In this document: positions 24,166 through 35,200 of the stretch, piece by piece
Position numbering within the stretch: the first letter of the stretch is position 1
Layout: each line of letters opens with the position of its first letter
Assembly (NCBI GenBank): GCA_916610825.1
Contig: OU744450.1
Span: 8,576,030-8,640,029, forward strand
From: Haliclystus octoradiatus
Taxonomy: Eukaryota; Cnidaria; Staurozoa; Stauromedusae; Haliclystidae
Direction of reading: 5' to 3'
DNA length: 64,000 nucleotides
Notes under the pieces: model-generated
The model's input: only the letters and a program-made list of their open reading frames with translations
Databases searched by the model: none
What the model was told of the DNA's origin: nothing
Position numbers and translations under genes: made by a program

Positions 24166-26168
24166 CTCTTGCACGATAAGAGTTGAATACAAATGCCCGA
24201 AGAACATTATTCACGATAGTAGATGGATCCGAGAATAAGAAGTGAATCTTTCTTCAGTTGTCGACGAGCTAAAACTACTATACATTCTATTTATTGCATT
24301 ATAGAATGATATCCTATTATTATGATTTGAAGAACAGAAAAAGAGAAGGTGAATTTCGTCATCAATATCATCTGTGTTGCAAACTGGAAACAGGCGATCT
24401 TCGTATGGAATACCAATATGGCGTCCTGTTTGTACAGTTGATTTAGGAGAACTTACTCTCAGTTTAGTCAACGCTATCCTAGCCTTTGTATGAGGTATAA
24501 GTAGGGATAGTTTTCAAATTGAAACTTTGATTTCATTTTTCGGTAAAAGTTCAATTGATTAGAGTTTTGATTAGCGGAGAGATTATTTTCAAATAATTGA
24601 ATAAATTTATGCGTCAAATCTTGCTCTACTGCCTTTATAAATAAGTTTTGAGAATTCAAGGTTGATAAATCCTTATTGCAAAGGAGTGTAAAATCAACTC
24701 CAACTTCTCTCAATATATTTTTGATATTTGCAAGCCAAGTAAGGGGAGAACTATCTAAGACTTGTTCTCCAAAAGATTTATATACTGGTGAATTTTGATC
24801 AAAGTTTAGCAAATGAATACAGTATTTAATTACATTAAATTTAACATCAATAATTTATGGTAATAATGCTAAGTCACTGCATATCGCAGTCAGGGTAACA
24901 TTCTTTGGTACATTTAGCATACTATGCATTACTTTTTTGGAAACGCTTCTAATTGGTTGCTTTCTTGGTCTCTACTAGAGTCACCCCAGACATCACTTCC
25001 ATAAAGTACAATGGGCTTTATCATTGTTTGATATATAGTTTTGAATATTCGAACATGACTGTTTAGTGATATAGCTCTTTTATACCATTTGCTTGCTTAC
25101 AAGTGGAATTAAAAGCGAAGCCCAGATATTTGTATGAAACAGTCTCAGACAGAGGATTGCTTCCAACGTAAAAATGGGGTTAACAATATTAGCCTGCTTA
25201 AATTTTTGAAAAATCATTAATTTTGATTTTACCATATTTATTTGTAGCTGCCATTTATTACAATATTTCTCAGTGATGTTAAGCAGTTTTGCAAGCCTTC
25301 TTTGCTGGTAGGGAAAAGCACTATTTCGTCGGCGAATAATAAGCAATTTAGTTTCTGATATAACAAAAAATCGGTGCAGTTGATGGACAAGACATATCTT
25401 TAGCTATATCATTGATGAAAATGTAAAACAGCGTTGGACTAAGTACACATCCTTGTCGAACACCGACATTTGGAAAAATAGAAGTTGTTGTAAAATTGTT
25501 ATAAATAATTTGTGCCTGATTATTCGAATATAAAATATTAATAATGTTATAAAAATTGCCTGCTATGTTTAATCGCTCGAGCTTAAGCAAGAGACGAGCA
25601 TGCGAAACAGTATCGAATGCTTTTCTTAGGTCGATAAAACATGTAAACAATATGGTTGATTGCACTTGGTGTATTTTGACAAAATGGTTTTTAAACAAAA
25701 AAGATGGTCTGTGGTTTTTCTTCCGTTTGGAAACCTGCTTGCAAATTTAAATTTTTTTTGGTTGATTTCAATTGAAAATTCAAGCGTTTATTTGATATTA
25801 AACAAAATAATTTTCCCAAGATGCTTGTTAAACTAATGCCACGATAATTTGATGCATTTTTTTTGTCACCATTTTTTGTATAGTGGAAGAGTGAGAGACT
25901 CCTTCCAATCCAATGAGAAATAGCCTGACTGAGAAATTGTATTGAAGAGGTTAACATAAAGCGGTCGACAGATATTTGATGCAGCTTTAATCAATTCTGC
26001 TAGTTATTCCATCTTTTCCTGGAGATTTGTTTGATTTCAGTAATGAAATAGCGATTTTCCTTTCCTTTTCTGTAATTAATTGGTTTAGGCTGTGTTCTGA
26101 GTTTTGATCCGATGTGTGATTATTAAGGACATTTGACATAGAAATATCGCGATTTTGCTGTTCTAGTG

Positions 26169-26564
26169 TAGTGTAGTAAGTGTGTAGGGGTGATTAGCTC
26201 AGTTGGCAGAGCAACCGAACTTCAAATCGTGTCATATCTGATCGACTGTGGTTCAAATCCCCCTGACGTCAACTCAGCCTTGACTTTATCTGTAACATCA
26301 AATGAGTACCATCTAAGGATGGCGGATGGAATGGTTCAGAAGGAATTGCATTGTTAGTAGCTGCGGCGCATCGTTGCGCATTGACAATCAAGGCCTATCT
26401 GCCATGAAATCTGTTGAAATTGATCTACAGTGTCGCGGCTGAGATCTAAGGAGCGTTTAACATCATTGCTCTTAGCGAAAAGAGCCACTCCTCTAGAAAT
26501 AGAGGAGTGGTGCGGGTGCCTTCGGTAGGGCGACACCGTCCACATTACATTTTTTTAGTGTAGT
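26169..26564 (+). mobile_element. tRNA-derived SINE with target-site duplication
   Basis: The head at 26187-26275 is tRNA-like, with A box TTAGCTCAGTTGGCAGAGC and B box GTGGTTCAAATCCCC. The anticodon region does not form a normal arm and the middle is too long, so this is not a working tRNA gene. The body ends in a T-run. Candidate 9-bp target duplications TAGTGTAGT lie at 26169-26177 and 26556-26564. Near the 3' end a stem CCACTCCTCTA/TAGAGGAGTGG is capped by GAAA (26492-26517). The SINE interrupts the LINE at 24166-27736. A decayed relative lies at 39340-39565. Confidence 0.8.
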
Positions 26565-26815
26565 CGATTCATGCAGTTTTTTAAAATGTTGCAGTAAATT
26601 ATCGGGATCTGGCAGTGTAGTATTAACTGTATTTTCTCCATTCGCTGCTTCAGAAATCGCCAAAATTTACTTCTGTCTTTAGACAGATTTTGATTTAACT
26701 CTTGCAAAGTTGACACACAAAGTATCATTTTTGACTTTCTAATTTGTTTTTTATATTCCTTTTTTAAAGTGAATAAACAACCACGCAGCTAAGAATTGGA
26801 ATGCGAGTTTTTTAA

Positions 26816-27014
26816 AGGAGCAAAAATGACCGGCAGGCGCTACGCACTTAGGATCACGTGCACGCTTATTGTTATAACACAATGTTCATTGTTGACATGA
26901 ATTTTATTACAAGTTAGGCCTGCGTATAACAATTGTTTCAAAGCGAGACGGTTGAATTACGCTAAGCATAAATTCAACTTATGCTCGCAGCGGTCGCCGG
27001 TCAATTTTGCCCCT
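26816..27014. mobile_element. 199-bp TTAA MITE nested in the LINE
   Basis: The ends AGGAGCAAAAATGACCGGC and, reversed, AGGGGCAAAATTGACCGGC match at 17 of 19 positions and are flanked by TTAA at 26812-26815 and 27015-27018. Removing the insertion and one TTAA extends the LINE reading frame from RLLK into NSHSNS up to a downstream stop, which is direct evidence that it inserted into the LINE. It has no coding capacity. The TTAA target suggests piggyBac- or Kolobok-type mobilisation. Its termini do not resemble those of the TTAA element at 21.7 kb. Confidence 0.92.
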
Positions 27015-27704
27015 TTAAAAGACGTATAACATTATTCAATTGCGATTTTATCGAAGAACAGGATTTTGTATACCAGGAACTTTTGAAATTTCGTGCGAAA
27101 GATTTCTTTGAATAAGATTTGCATTTGAGTGTTGCTTTTGCAGAGAGGTGAAACACCTTACTCAGTGCTAAGAAAGTTTCATTTATGTCTGTCTCTGACT
27201 GGATAGGTGTTGAGTAAAGTTTATCTATCAGTTTGGCGTTGAAGTCAAGTTGAAAATCATGAGCATTGTTTTTAGACCAGAGAAAACGAGATGGTCGGAC
27301 ATTCGAAATTGATGAAGACTGATGTATCCCCGTTTCAAACGACATAACTGGCAATGAAATATTTACAATACAATGGTCGGAAATAATTAACCCTTCCTCT
27401 TTTATTTCGAAAAAAATGAGTGACTCTTGCGTCTCTAGAAGAAAGTTTTCAGATGCCAAGACAAAATCTACCAAACTTGAACCATGTGAACCGCAAAAAG
27501 ATAGGTTTCCTTTGTCATCTCCAGGTGTTCTACCGTTCAATATACGTAACTGATTAGTCAAACAAAAAGTAATAAGGGTTTTACCGTAGTTGTTAATAAT
27601 TTTATCCTGGGTCGTCCGAGTTTTTAAATGAGAGTCGGGCTCATATGACGGAGGCATGTTGTGAAACACTTCATCGTCAGCATCATCCAAAATGAAATCT
27701 AGCA

Positions 27705-27705
<1 letters not shown>

Positions 27706-27736
<31 letters not shown>
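27706..27736. repeat. (ATG/GAT)n microsatellite
   Basis: About ten tandem trinucleotides at the 5' truncation point of the LINE. On the minus strand they would read as poly-histidine, which is an artefact of the repeat. Confidence 0.9.
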
Positions 27737-27737
<1 letters not shown>

Positions 27738-27749
27738 AAGTTGACAAAA

Positions 27750-28719
27750 GTTAACAGAGGAAGAGGGTTCTAGAAGGAAATTAGCTGAGAACAACTTGAA
27801 GAAAATGCTCTCAAGTAATATCATTTAGACACAGGATCTGTAGTCATAGTAAATACGCTCGGAAACGTTGCAGGTAACTTTGAGTTATTTTTGAAAAGTC
27901 GAGATTGTTAATGATAAAGGAAGTACGCACATTAAATCACACTAAAAGCAACAAAACATAATATTGATTCAGTGATGGCTCGTGAGGGAATCGTTTGTGG
28001 AATATTCATTACCCGGGGGATAACTTCCATACTTTTGAAATAGGGTAATGTTCAGATACTAGAGGGTACACTTTGCCATAGAAACGTTTGAGGTATAAAT
28101 TTTACTTGAACTTTGAGTGCACAGTGTATCATTTTAACCACAATTATTTTTCTTTAATATTTGGGTTATTTTTTCATGATCCGAAACATTTTTATGGTCA
28201 TCCTTCCAAATTTCTATTTGAATAACTTTGCGAAATTGCAATGGAGGTTACCCAGCATCATCCCCCATTCATTGAGGATTTTCTTGCTGCAGCATATATT
28301 GAGTTCTAATGACAGTAACTTTATCCTTAGTCCTAGTTTGGATCCAAAAGATCATGAATTCCATTTCGAATTTTAAAATAAGCTTAGTGGATTCATTTAA
28401 TATCCTAAGCAGTCACTAAGATGGAAGACAAACACTCAGCTAACATAGATATCAAATATACCACTTATTAGTAAAAAGGCATCCACATTTATCTCAAACC
28501 GACAATTTAGATTTCTTATTATAAGATAAGGGAAAGACGGATGTCTGAAATTAATCGGTTCTATATACCGATAATCGGCCCTACTTTGTTCTAGTCAACC
28601 GATAGCGTTATCGTTTTAAAAACACAGATACAGTCACAAAATCCGATTAAATAAAGTTCATATATATGTTGATAAAGCTATTTATTCCATTAAATAATGT
28701 CCCGTTCAACAAATGTAAT
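27750..28719. other. No gene recognised; 3' flank of the receptor gene
   Basis: AT-rich, downstream of the stop codon of the adhesion GPCR. The 3' UTR and polyadenylation site of that gene should lie in 28719 and below. An AATAAA-like AATAAA/TTTATT occurs at about 28681 (TTTATT on the plus strand), a reasonable signal about 40 bp after the stop. Confidence 0.35.
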
Positions 28720-29221
28720 TTAACCATTTAAAATATCTCTTTGGTATCTTTCGTGTTGCTCTCTTATTTGTCGTTGTTGATTAGCATTCATAGCAAGTGT
28801 TGATTGAGTTTGCTTTCTTGATCGACGCATCGTACTTGCTGCAAATTCAGCTGAACGATACTTGGATGGATTAAAGAAAGCATGTGTTTTCCATGCCAAA
28901 CGGACATTTTCATTACGAACACAATAGAATATAAATATGTATAAACCATGAAGACTATTTAAAATGCAAAAGACATATTGAAAGGCAACAGTATCATTAT
29001 CAATGACCAGAAAACCAAATACCCATGTCAAACCAAACAAAACAACAAAAGCAAATACAATACGACATCGTACACGGAACGTAAGATTAGCATGAGAGTA
29101 TCTCTGACTGCTTTCTGTGACAGCACATAAGATCATCACCAATGCAAACGTATTAAATATCAATATTAGACCGATGAAAGGTAATACTGTGATGTAAAAT
29201 GGTGAACCATGAACGACACAT
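28720..29221 (-). CDS. Adhesion GPCR last exon: ECL2 end, TM5-TM7, tail
   Basis: The acceptor is cattttcag. The exon opens with the conserved ECL2 cysteine (CVVHGSPFYITVLPF), then TM5 (IGLILIFNTFALVMIL), TM6 with the family signature LFGLTWVFGFLVI, and TM7 with FCILNSLHGLYIFIFYCV, close to the family consensus NSLQGFFIF. The intracellular tail is short, about 70 residues, basic and glutamine-rich (MRRSRKQTQS, REQHERYQRDILNG), without a visible PDZ-binding end. The stop codon is at 28720-28722. Confidence 0.93.
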
Positions 29222-32200
29222 CTGAAAATGAAATTTATCGATAATTAAATCATATCAGAAAAGAATCTCAATGTGGACGAGTAATGAGCCTTAATAAGTA
29301 CGCAAATATGCATCCAATTTATTTGATGTGTATTGCTATATCATAACTTGAAATATCGATAGTGAAAATAAATATCAAAACAGACTGATCTGTATAATTT
29401 ATTATAATTTGAAAATGAATCTCATATAGTTTCAAGGCAAGTGGTACGTTACAATTACAATAATGCAATAATAATGAAGATGCAATAATGAGTTGAACTG
29501 ATATCTGTTATGTATTTAACTACATAGAGAATGTTGAAGGATAGAGCAATAGACAACAGTAAACACAACCTTTACTTAGATAACACTTCTTAGCGTGAAC
29601 CGCAATAACATAAGAGCTGCACCATATAGGTGTGACATAATAGGGGGTAGCATAGAAACACTACACTTCTCCCCTTTTAGATTAAAGATAAAGTATGACA
29701 TTAACGAGATATTAATAAGTAAAACTACTTAATTAAACGGTATATTTTAACATTGAATAATAACTATTTAATTATTATAATATTTAAGCTACTTCTTTTG
29801 CGCTGTATCCTTGATAGTATCGTCATAACCGTAATAACATGGAGTACGTTTGGACCGCACAGGTCTGTGATTAATGATTTGGTCTTGATGTCTATGATGA
29901 GATACACCATCATCATCCTTAACAGTTAAATTTCTTGGTCCCTTGACTTCCTCGATAGTACCTTTAGACCATTTGTCAGTGTTTCGTCGATAGTCTCGAA
30001 ATCGGACCGAATCTCCTTCAGTATATTTTGATAATGGAAATTCGACATCTTTTGTTGTCATACGCCTTTTTACTTCATACAAACAGCTGAGTTGAACCCT
30101 GACAGGCCGTAATAAAAACAATTCAGCTGGCGTAACACGAGTAGCTGTATGTAGTGTAGATCGGTAGCTTAATAAAAATTCATCAATCAACTCTTCTAAA
30201 TCGTTACTCCGTCGTTCCTTCAATAACCTCGTTAAACCATTTTTAACGGTTTGCACTGCCCTCTCAGCCTCCCCATTTGATGAAGGATGATATGGAGGAG
30301 AAAAGAACTTGAATTCATTTGAAGAGAACTGTGGACCGTTGTCCGATACAATAACTTTGGGGTATCCATATCGAGAAAACCAGTGTTTTAAAATTTTAAC
30401 AGTCTTGGTAGTATCCGTATCGTTGATACCTGTCACTGCTACTTCTGGCCACTTAGAGTGTGAATCTATAAGAATTAAAAGTGCCTTACCATTGAACTTA
30501 GGTGAATAGTCAATGTGAACACGTTGCCATGGCAGCTCTGGCCACGCCCATGGTAGTATGGCTTCTCTTGGTGGATGATGACGTGATTCCTGGCATAAGT
30601 CACAGGTTTGTACAAGTTCTTCAATGTCTTGGTCGATTTTGGGCCACCAGCAATGCAGACGAGCCAACATTCTCATTCTAACACATCCAGGATGATTACG
30701 ATGTAATTCTTCTAATACTCGTTCTTTTAATGATAAAGGAATAACAACACGACGTCCCCATAATAAAACACCATCTTGTATTGCGAATGAATTCATAACG
30801 TTTCTTAAAATAGGGTAATAAAGTAAGATCAGTACAATGATCACTCCAACCACTTTGAACAAAAGGAATAATTTTCTTTAATACAATATCTTCATTAGTT
30901 TCAATTTGGACATCATCACCAGCAACAGGTATACAATTAATCTGACGAATAAAAAATACAGATGACGAGTCAGTACGATCAGGTACAGATCCAGTTGACA
31001 TACGACTTAACGCATCTGCGTTACCATGGTCTTTCCCAGGTTTAAATTCAATTTGGTAATGAAATGAAGATAATTTTACTGCCCAACGCTGTAAGCGTGC
31101 AGCAACTAACACAGGTAAAGATTGTTTTGGCCCAAATATATGTAATAAGGGCTTATGGTCAGTAATGATTGTAAATTCACGGCCATAAACATATTGCCTG
31201 AATTTTTCAACTCCATATACAATAGATAAAGCCTCTCTGTCTATTTGAGCATAGCCTCTCTCTGATGCAGTCAAACTTCGATTTGCAAATGCAATTGGAT
31301 GCTCATTTCCATTATCATCTCTATGGGCGAGTACATAGCCCAAACCAACAGGTGATGCATCACAATGTAAAAGAAGCTCCTTTCTATTATCATAATAACT
31401 TAATATTGGAGAATTGACTAATAGTGACTTGATTTGTTCAAAAGAAGACTGGCATTCGTTAGTCCAATTCCAAACAACACTATTAGAGGTTAAATCATTC
31501 AATGGTTTTGCCACAGTTGATAAATTTCGACAAAAACGTCCATAGTAATTTACTAGGCCTAGGAATGACCTCAATTCAGAAACATTCAAAGGTACGGATG
31601 AAGAAACAACAAATTGCACCTTGTCATTATCAGCTTCTATACCATTAGCACTAATAACATGACCCAAATAAACAACTTTATGTTTCATAAACTCACATTT
31701 TTCTTTGTTGAGTCGTACATGATGCTTCTGTAAAACTGATAGTACAGCATCAGTTAGTTTTAATAGAGATTTTTCGTCTTCTGCAGCAATCAAGATATCG
31801 TCCATATAAATTAAAATTCGGTCATTAATGGAGAATAACAACTTTTCCATCGTTTTCTGACAAATAGCCGGAGCACAAGCAATACCATATGGTAAGCGAC
31901 AATGACGATACAGTCCTAAATGTGTATTTATTGTGAGTAAATCACGAGATGATGAATGCAGTTCTAATTGTTCAAAACATCTGGATAAATCTAACTTTGT
32001 AAAACATTTCCCACCATTTAATTTTGCAAATAATTCTTCAACAGTTGGAAAAGGATACTGATCAATGTGAATTTGTGGATTGACACTTCTCTTAAAATCA
32101 GAACAAATTCTAACATTTACATTCTTCTTTGGAACATTGACAGTAGGCGAAGCCCAATCACTAATGTCGACCTTTTCTAATGAGCCAGAATCAACAGCTT

Positions 32201-35200
32201 TTTGTAGAGCTTCTTCGACAGCTGGTCTTAAGGCAAAAGGTACCGTCCGTGAACGTGAGAAACTCGGCACAGCATCGTCTTTTAATCTGATTTGAACTTG
32301 TACACCTTTGATTTTGCCAAGGTCTGAACCAAATACATCATTATATTTATATAATACGTCATCTAGATTAGAACTTGATATATCAGGAGATGACTGTACA
32401 GACGAAATATTTTGATGTTGAACTTGCATCAAGTCCATACGTTGTAAAGCATTTATACCAAGCACACAATCATACTGATTATCAACGATATAGAATAGTA
32501 CATTATATTTATAGTTGTTACTTGGATTCACAGTTTTGATAATAGCTTTACCTTTCACCGGCATACGAGAACCGTTATACAGCCGTAAATCTGCTGCACC
32601 CTTTAACACAGTGGGTGATGGCAAGAATTGTTCACTAAGAATATTACAAGTAGCACCTCCATCAAGTAGAAATTTTACAGACTTATTGTTAACAAGCATA
32701 TTAGCATAAATAGTACCACCGCTGTGAGATGCGTTAGACACTTTCGAAACTATGACGACATCATCATTGTCGCTGTCATTATTATCAGAACTGTCATCTT
32801 TCACATATCTTACTTGTTTGTTATCACCGGTATTACTATTATTAGCACCTCGGGTGACACGACACATGCGAGATTTGGCATAATGCCCAACAGTGCCGCA
32901 TTTCCGGCATTCTGCATCAATAGCAGGGCAGAACACTTTGCCTGCTACGTGTTGTAACTCACAAAATTTACAATTAATTTTAACCCCAGACTTATTACCG
33001 AAATCACTACGGCGAGGCTTACTCTTATTTTGAAGTACAGTGGAAACACTAGCAACTGCGACTGATTGCTTTTCTATGTTTGCAGACTGCTGTTCAGCAG
33101 CTTCGGAAGCACGTGCAATATCTAATAAACCTTTTTATGTAATATTATCTTCACGCAAGTATTTTTTACGCAAATCATTTGATAAACAGTACTGAATAAC
33201 TTGATCAATAATCATGTCATCAACGAGTGACGATTTAGAAAGAACAGCTAAACTCACAATGAACACTAAAACTTCTTAAACGAGTTACATAAGTGTCCGT
33301 AGACTCACCGACGTTTTGTTTGCATTCACGAAATAAAATCGTTCGTATCGTTTGCTTTTACGTGGACGAAAGTATGTATTTAAAGCGTTTATTAATTTAC
33401 TATAAATATCTATCGGTATACCTGCGGCATCTTCATCTTGCATGACCAAAGTCTCTTTTAGCTCCTTGACAGCACCACCAGCCACTTGCAACAGTAATGC
33501 AGACTTTCTTGTCGGTGATAAATCTTCTCCCAACGCGGAAACGTACACATTGAAACTATTTCGCCATTTCTCCCATCGACTGGCAACATTTTATTGAGGC
33601 GATAAAACAAAATTATTCGGCGGAGGAACATCTAAGGCTACATTTGTATTGTTCCCTTGTTATTTTAACGTTGATCTTGGAACTAACTCTGACTTTGATG
33701 TAAAATCATAGATGTCAGGGTTTAGACCTGCGGCGGTCAAACCAATTTGGAGACGCCCAATCAATTCAGCTCGTGTGCCATCAGCTATAAAACCCCATTC
33801 TGCACATGCAGTAATGGATTGCTCTTTCGACAGAGACTTCAACAATAATACCGATCCCATCCTCGTCGCCAATTGTTATGTATTTAACTACATAGAGAAT
33901 GTTGAAGGATAGAGCAATAGACAACAGTAAACACAACCTTTACTTAGATAACACTTCTTAGAGTGAACCGCAATAACATAAGAGCTGCACCATATAGGTG
34001 TGACATAATAGGGGGTAGCATAGAAACACTACAATATCGAGTTTCAATATTATTTTGTAAAATTGTTCAATTCCTAAAATCATTTAGTCGGCATTCTATC
34101 AATGCATGATTAAATAATCAATGTAATGGATGGTGTTTTTGCTTGGATAGATACAGCTATGAAATATTCTATTAGAATGGCCAAGTAGCAGACTGTCTTT
34201 GCTATAGATGAATTAGTAATCGGATGTAAAATAAATGTACTCGGCCAAATTTGCTTTTCCCAAATTGGCATAATAAAAGTCACAATATTTCTGAAATAAA
34301 TGTCTCCTATAGCGTTCGGTAAAACATGAAAATACATCATCAAAAACGGCTAGTTCTTGATAAATTATCGTTTCCATCAGTTTCAATGTGTTCAAGTTTT
34401 TGATAATGCTGTACCAGCTTATTATTTAGTCTGCAAAAATGTAACATAGACCGCTTTGCTTGGTTGAGTCTCGAGAACTTACATTCGCAAACATTTAACA
34501 TGTTCTATCACTTTGCTCTAGTACGATTGAGTATATTTACGAACCAAAGTTACTTAATAACCAGCAGGAGACAATAAGAAATTGAAACAAATACCTCCTA
34601 GAAATATCTAAAAAAATTCCTGATTTCAAACGATATGGCGCAAAATAGTACAGCGTATAATTTAACCGATACCGCTATTTTCAGTTTGGTACGACTAGAT
34701 CAGCCGCACCATTGAGCTTTGGTCGAAACGAAATTTAATCGCAATACTTTCCATAATGTAGGAAATAAACAATTATACCTTCTCTCATCGCTGTATTCAT
34801 CCCACCATATACTGACACCAATCGCAGTTAATATTGCTGGAACTCCTATATGGACGAAAAAAAATGATTCCACTCATTGAAATTATCTGTAGCTTTGTAA
34901 GTCAAAGCCGAAACTTCAAGTAAGTATAGGACATATTGACCACCTCCTGCTAACCTTAATTTCAAATCATTTACTAATGACTCCAATACCGTTTACAAAT
35001 CTTATTTGGATTCAGATGTGTTTTGTTGATGTTTTGTCGCCTTGGTTCTGTTAATTAGCTTGCCACCGCAGCCTATCTCACTGACCCCACCTACCGTATT
35101 GACGGTTGCCACACATTGGCCATGTTTGAATATATTTTTACTAAACGAGAAAAATTTTTAGACACGAGTGAAGTGCTAAAAATCACGAGCTCGGAGCGAG

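Larger units (their letters stand above)
24166..27736 (-). mobile_element. 5'-truncated LINE with two nested insertions
   Basis: Minus strand. From 27700 down it encodes the C-terminal part of an APE-type endonuclease (NQLRILNGRTPGDDKGNLSF, HGSSLVDFVLAS, IISDHCIV) and a linker to 27019. After the nested MITE (26816-27014) it continues with CLFTLKKEYKKQIRKSK. After the nested SINE (26169-26564) come reverse-transcriptase motifs NASNYRGISLTSILGK (about 25860), FIDLRKAFDTVSHARLLLK (25640), GVRQGCVLSPTLFYIFIND (25450) and LLFADEIVLFP (25340). The palm motif is FADE rather than FADD. A cysteine-containing C-terminus follows (GRHIGIPYEDRLFPVCN, 24420-24370). At least three frameshifts and stops separate these parts. 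The 5' end stops at a (GAT)n run. The order is that of Jockey/CR1-group LINEs. Confidence 0.85.
29506..34033 (-). mobile_element. Ty3/gypsy-type LTR retrotransposon, full length but defective
   Basis: This 4528-bp element has 160-bp LTRs at 29506-29665 and 33874-34033 that differ at one base, and a perfect 5-bp target duplication ATATC (29501-29505 and 34034-34038). On the minus strand the order is LTR, primer-binding site, SAP-domain gag, zinc knuckles, protease, RT, RNase H, integrase, polypurine tract, LTR. Protease-RT-RNaseH-integrase order marks it as Ty3/gypsy. It sits in the last intron of the adhesion GPCR in the same orientation as the gene. Gag has three TAA stops and a local frame excursion; integrase is in another frame and lacks ten residues. 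The near-identical LTRs imply recent insertion, so the damage was either present in the parent copy or is partly sequence error. Confidence 0.95.

Noticed and set aside
26187-26275. tRNA gene
   Set aside because: A and B boxes are good, but the anticodon arm does not pair and the centre is too long. The segment heads a SINE.
26440-26500. Hammerhead ribozyme core in the SINE
   Set aside because: CTGAGAT does not match the required CTGANGA core and the helices do not fit.
27700-27747. Poly-histidine N-terminus of a protein
   Set aside because: It is the translation of a trinucleotide microsatellite at a LINE truncation point.
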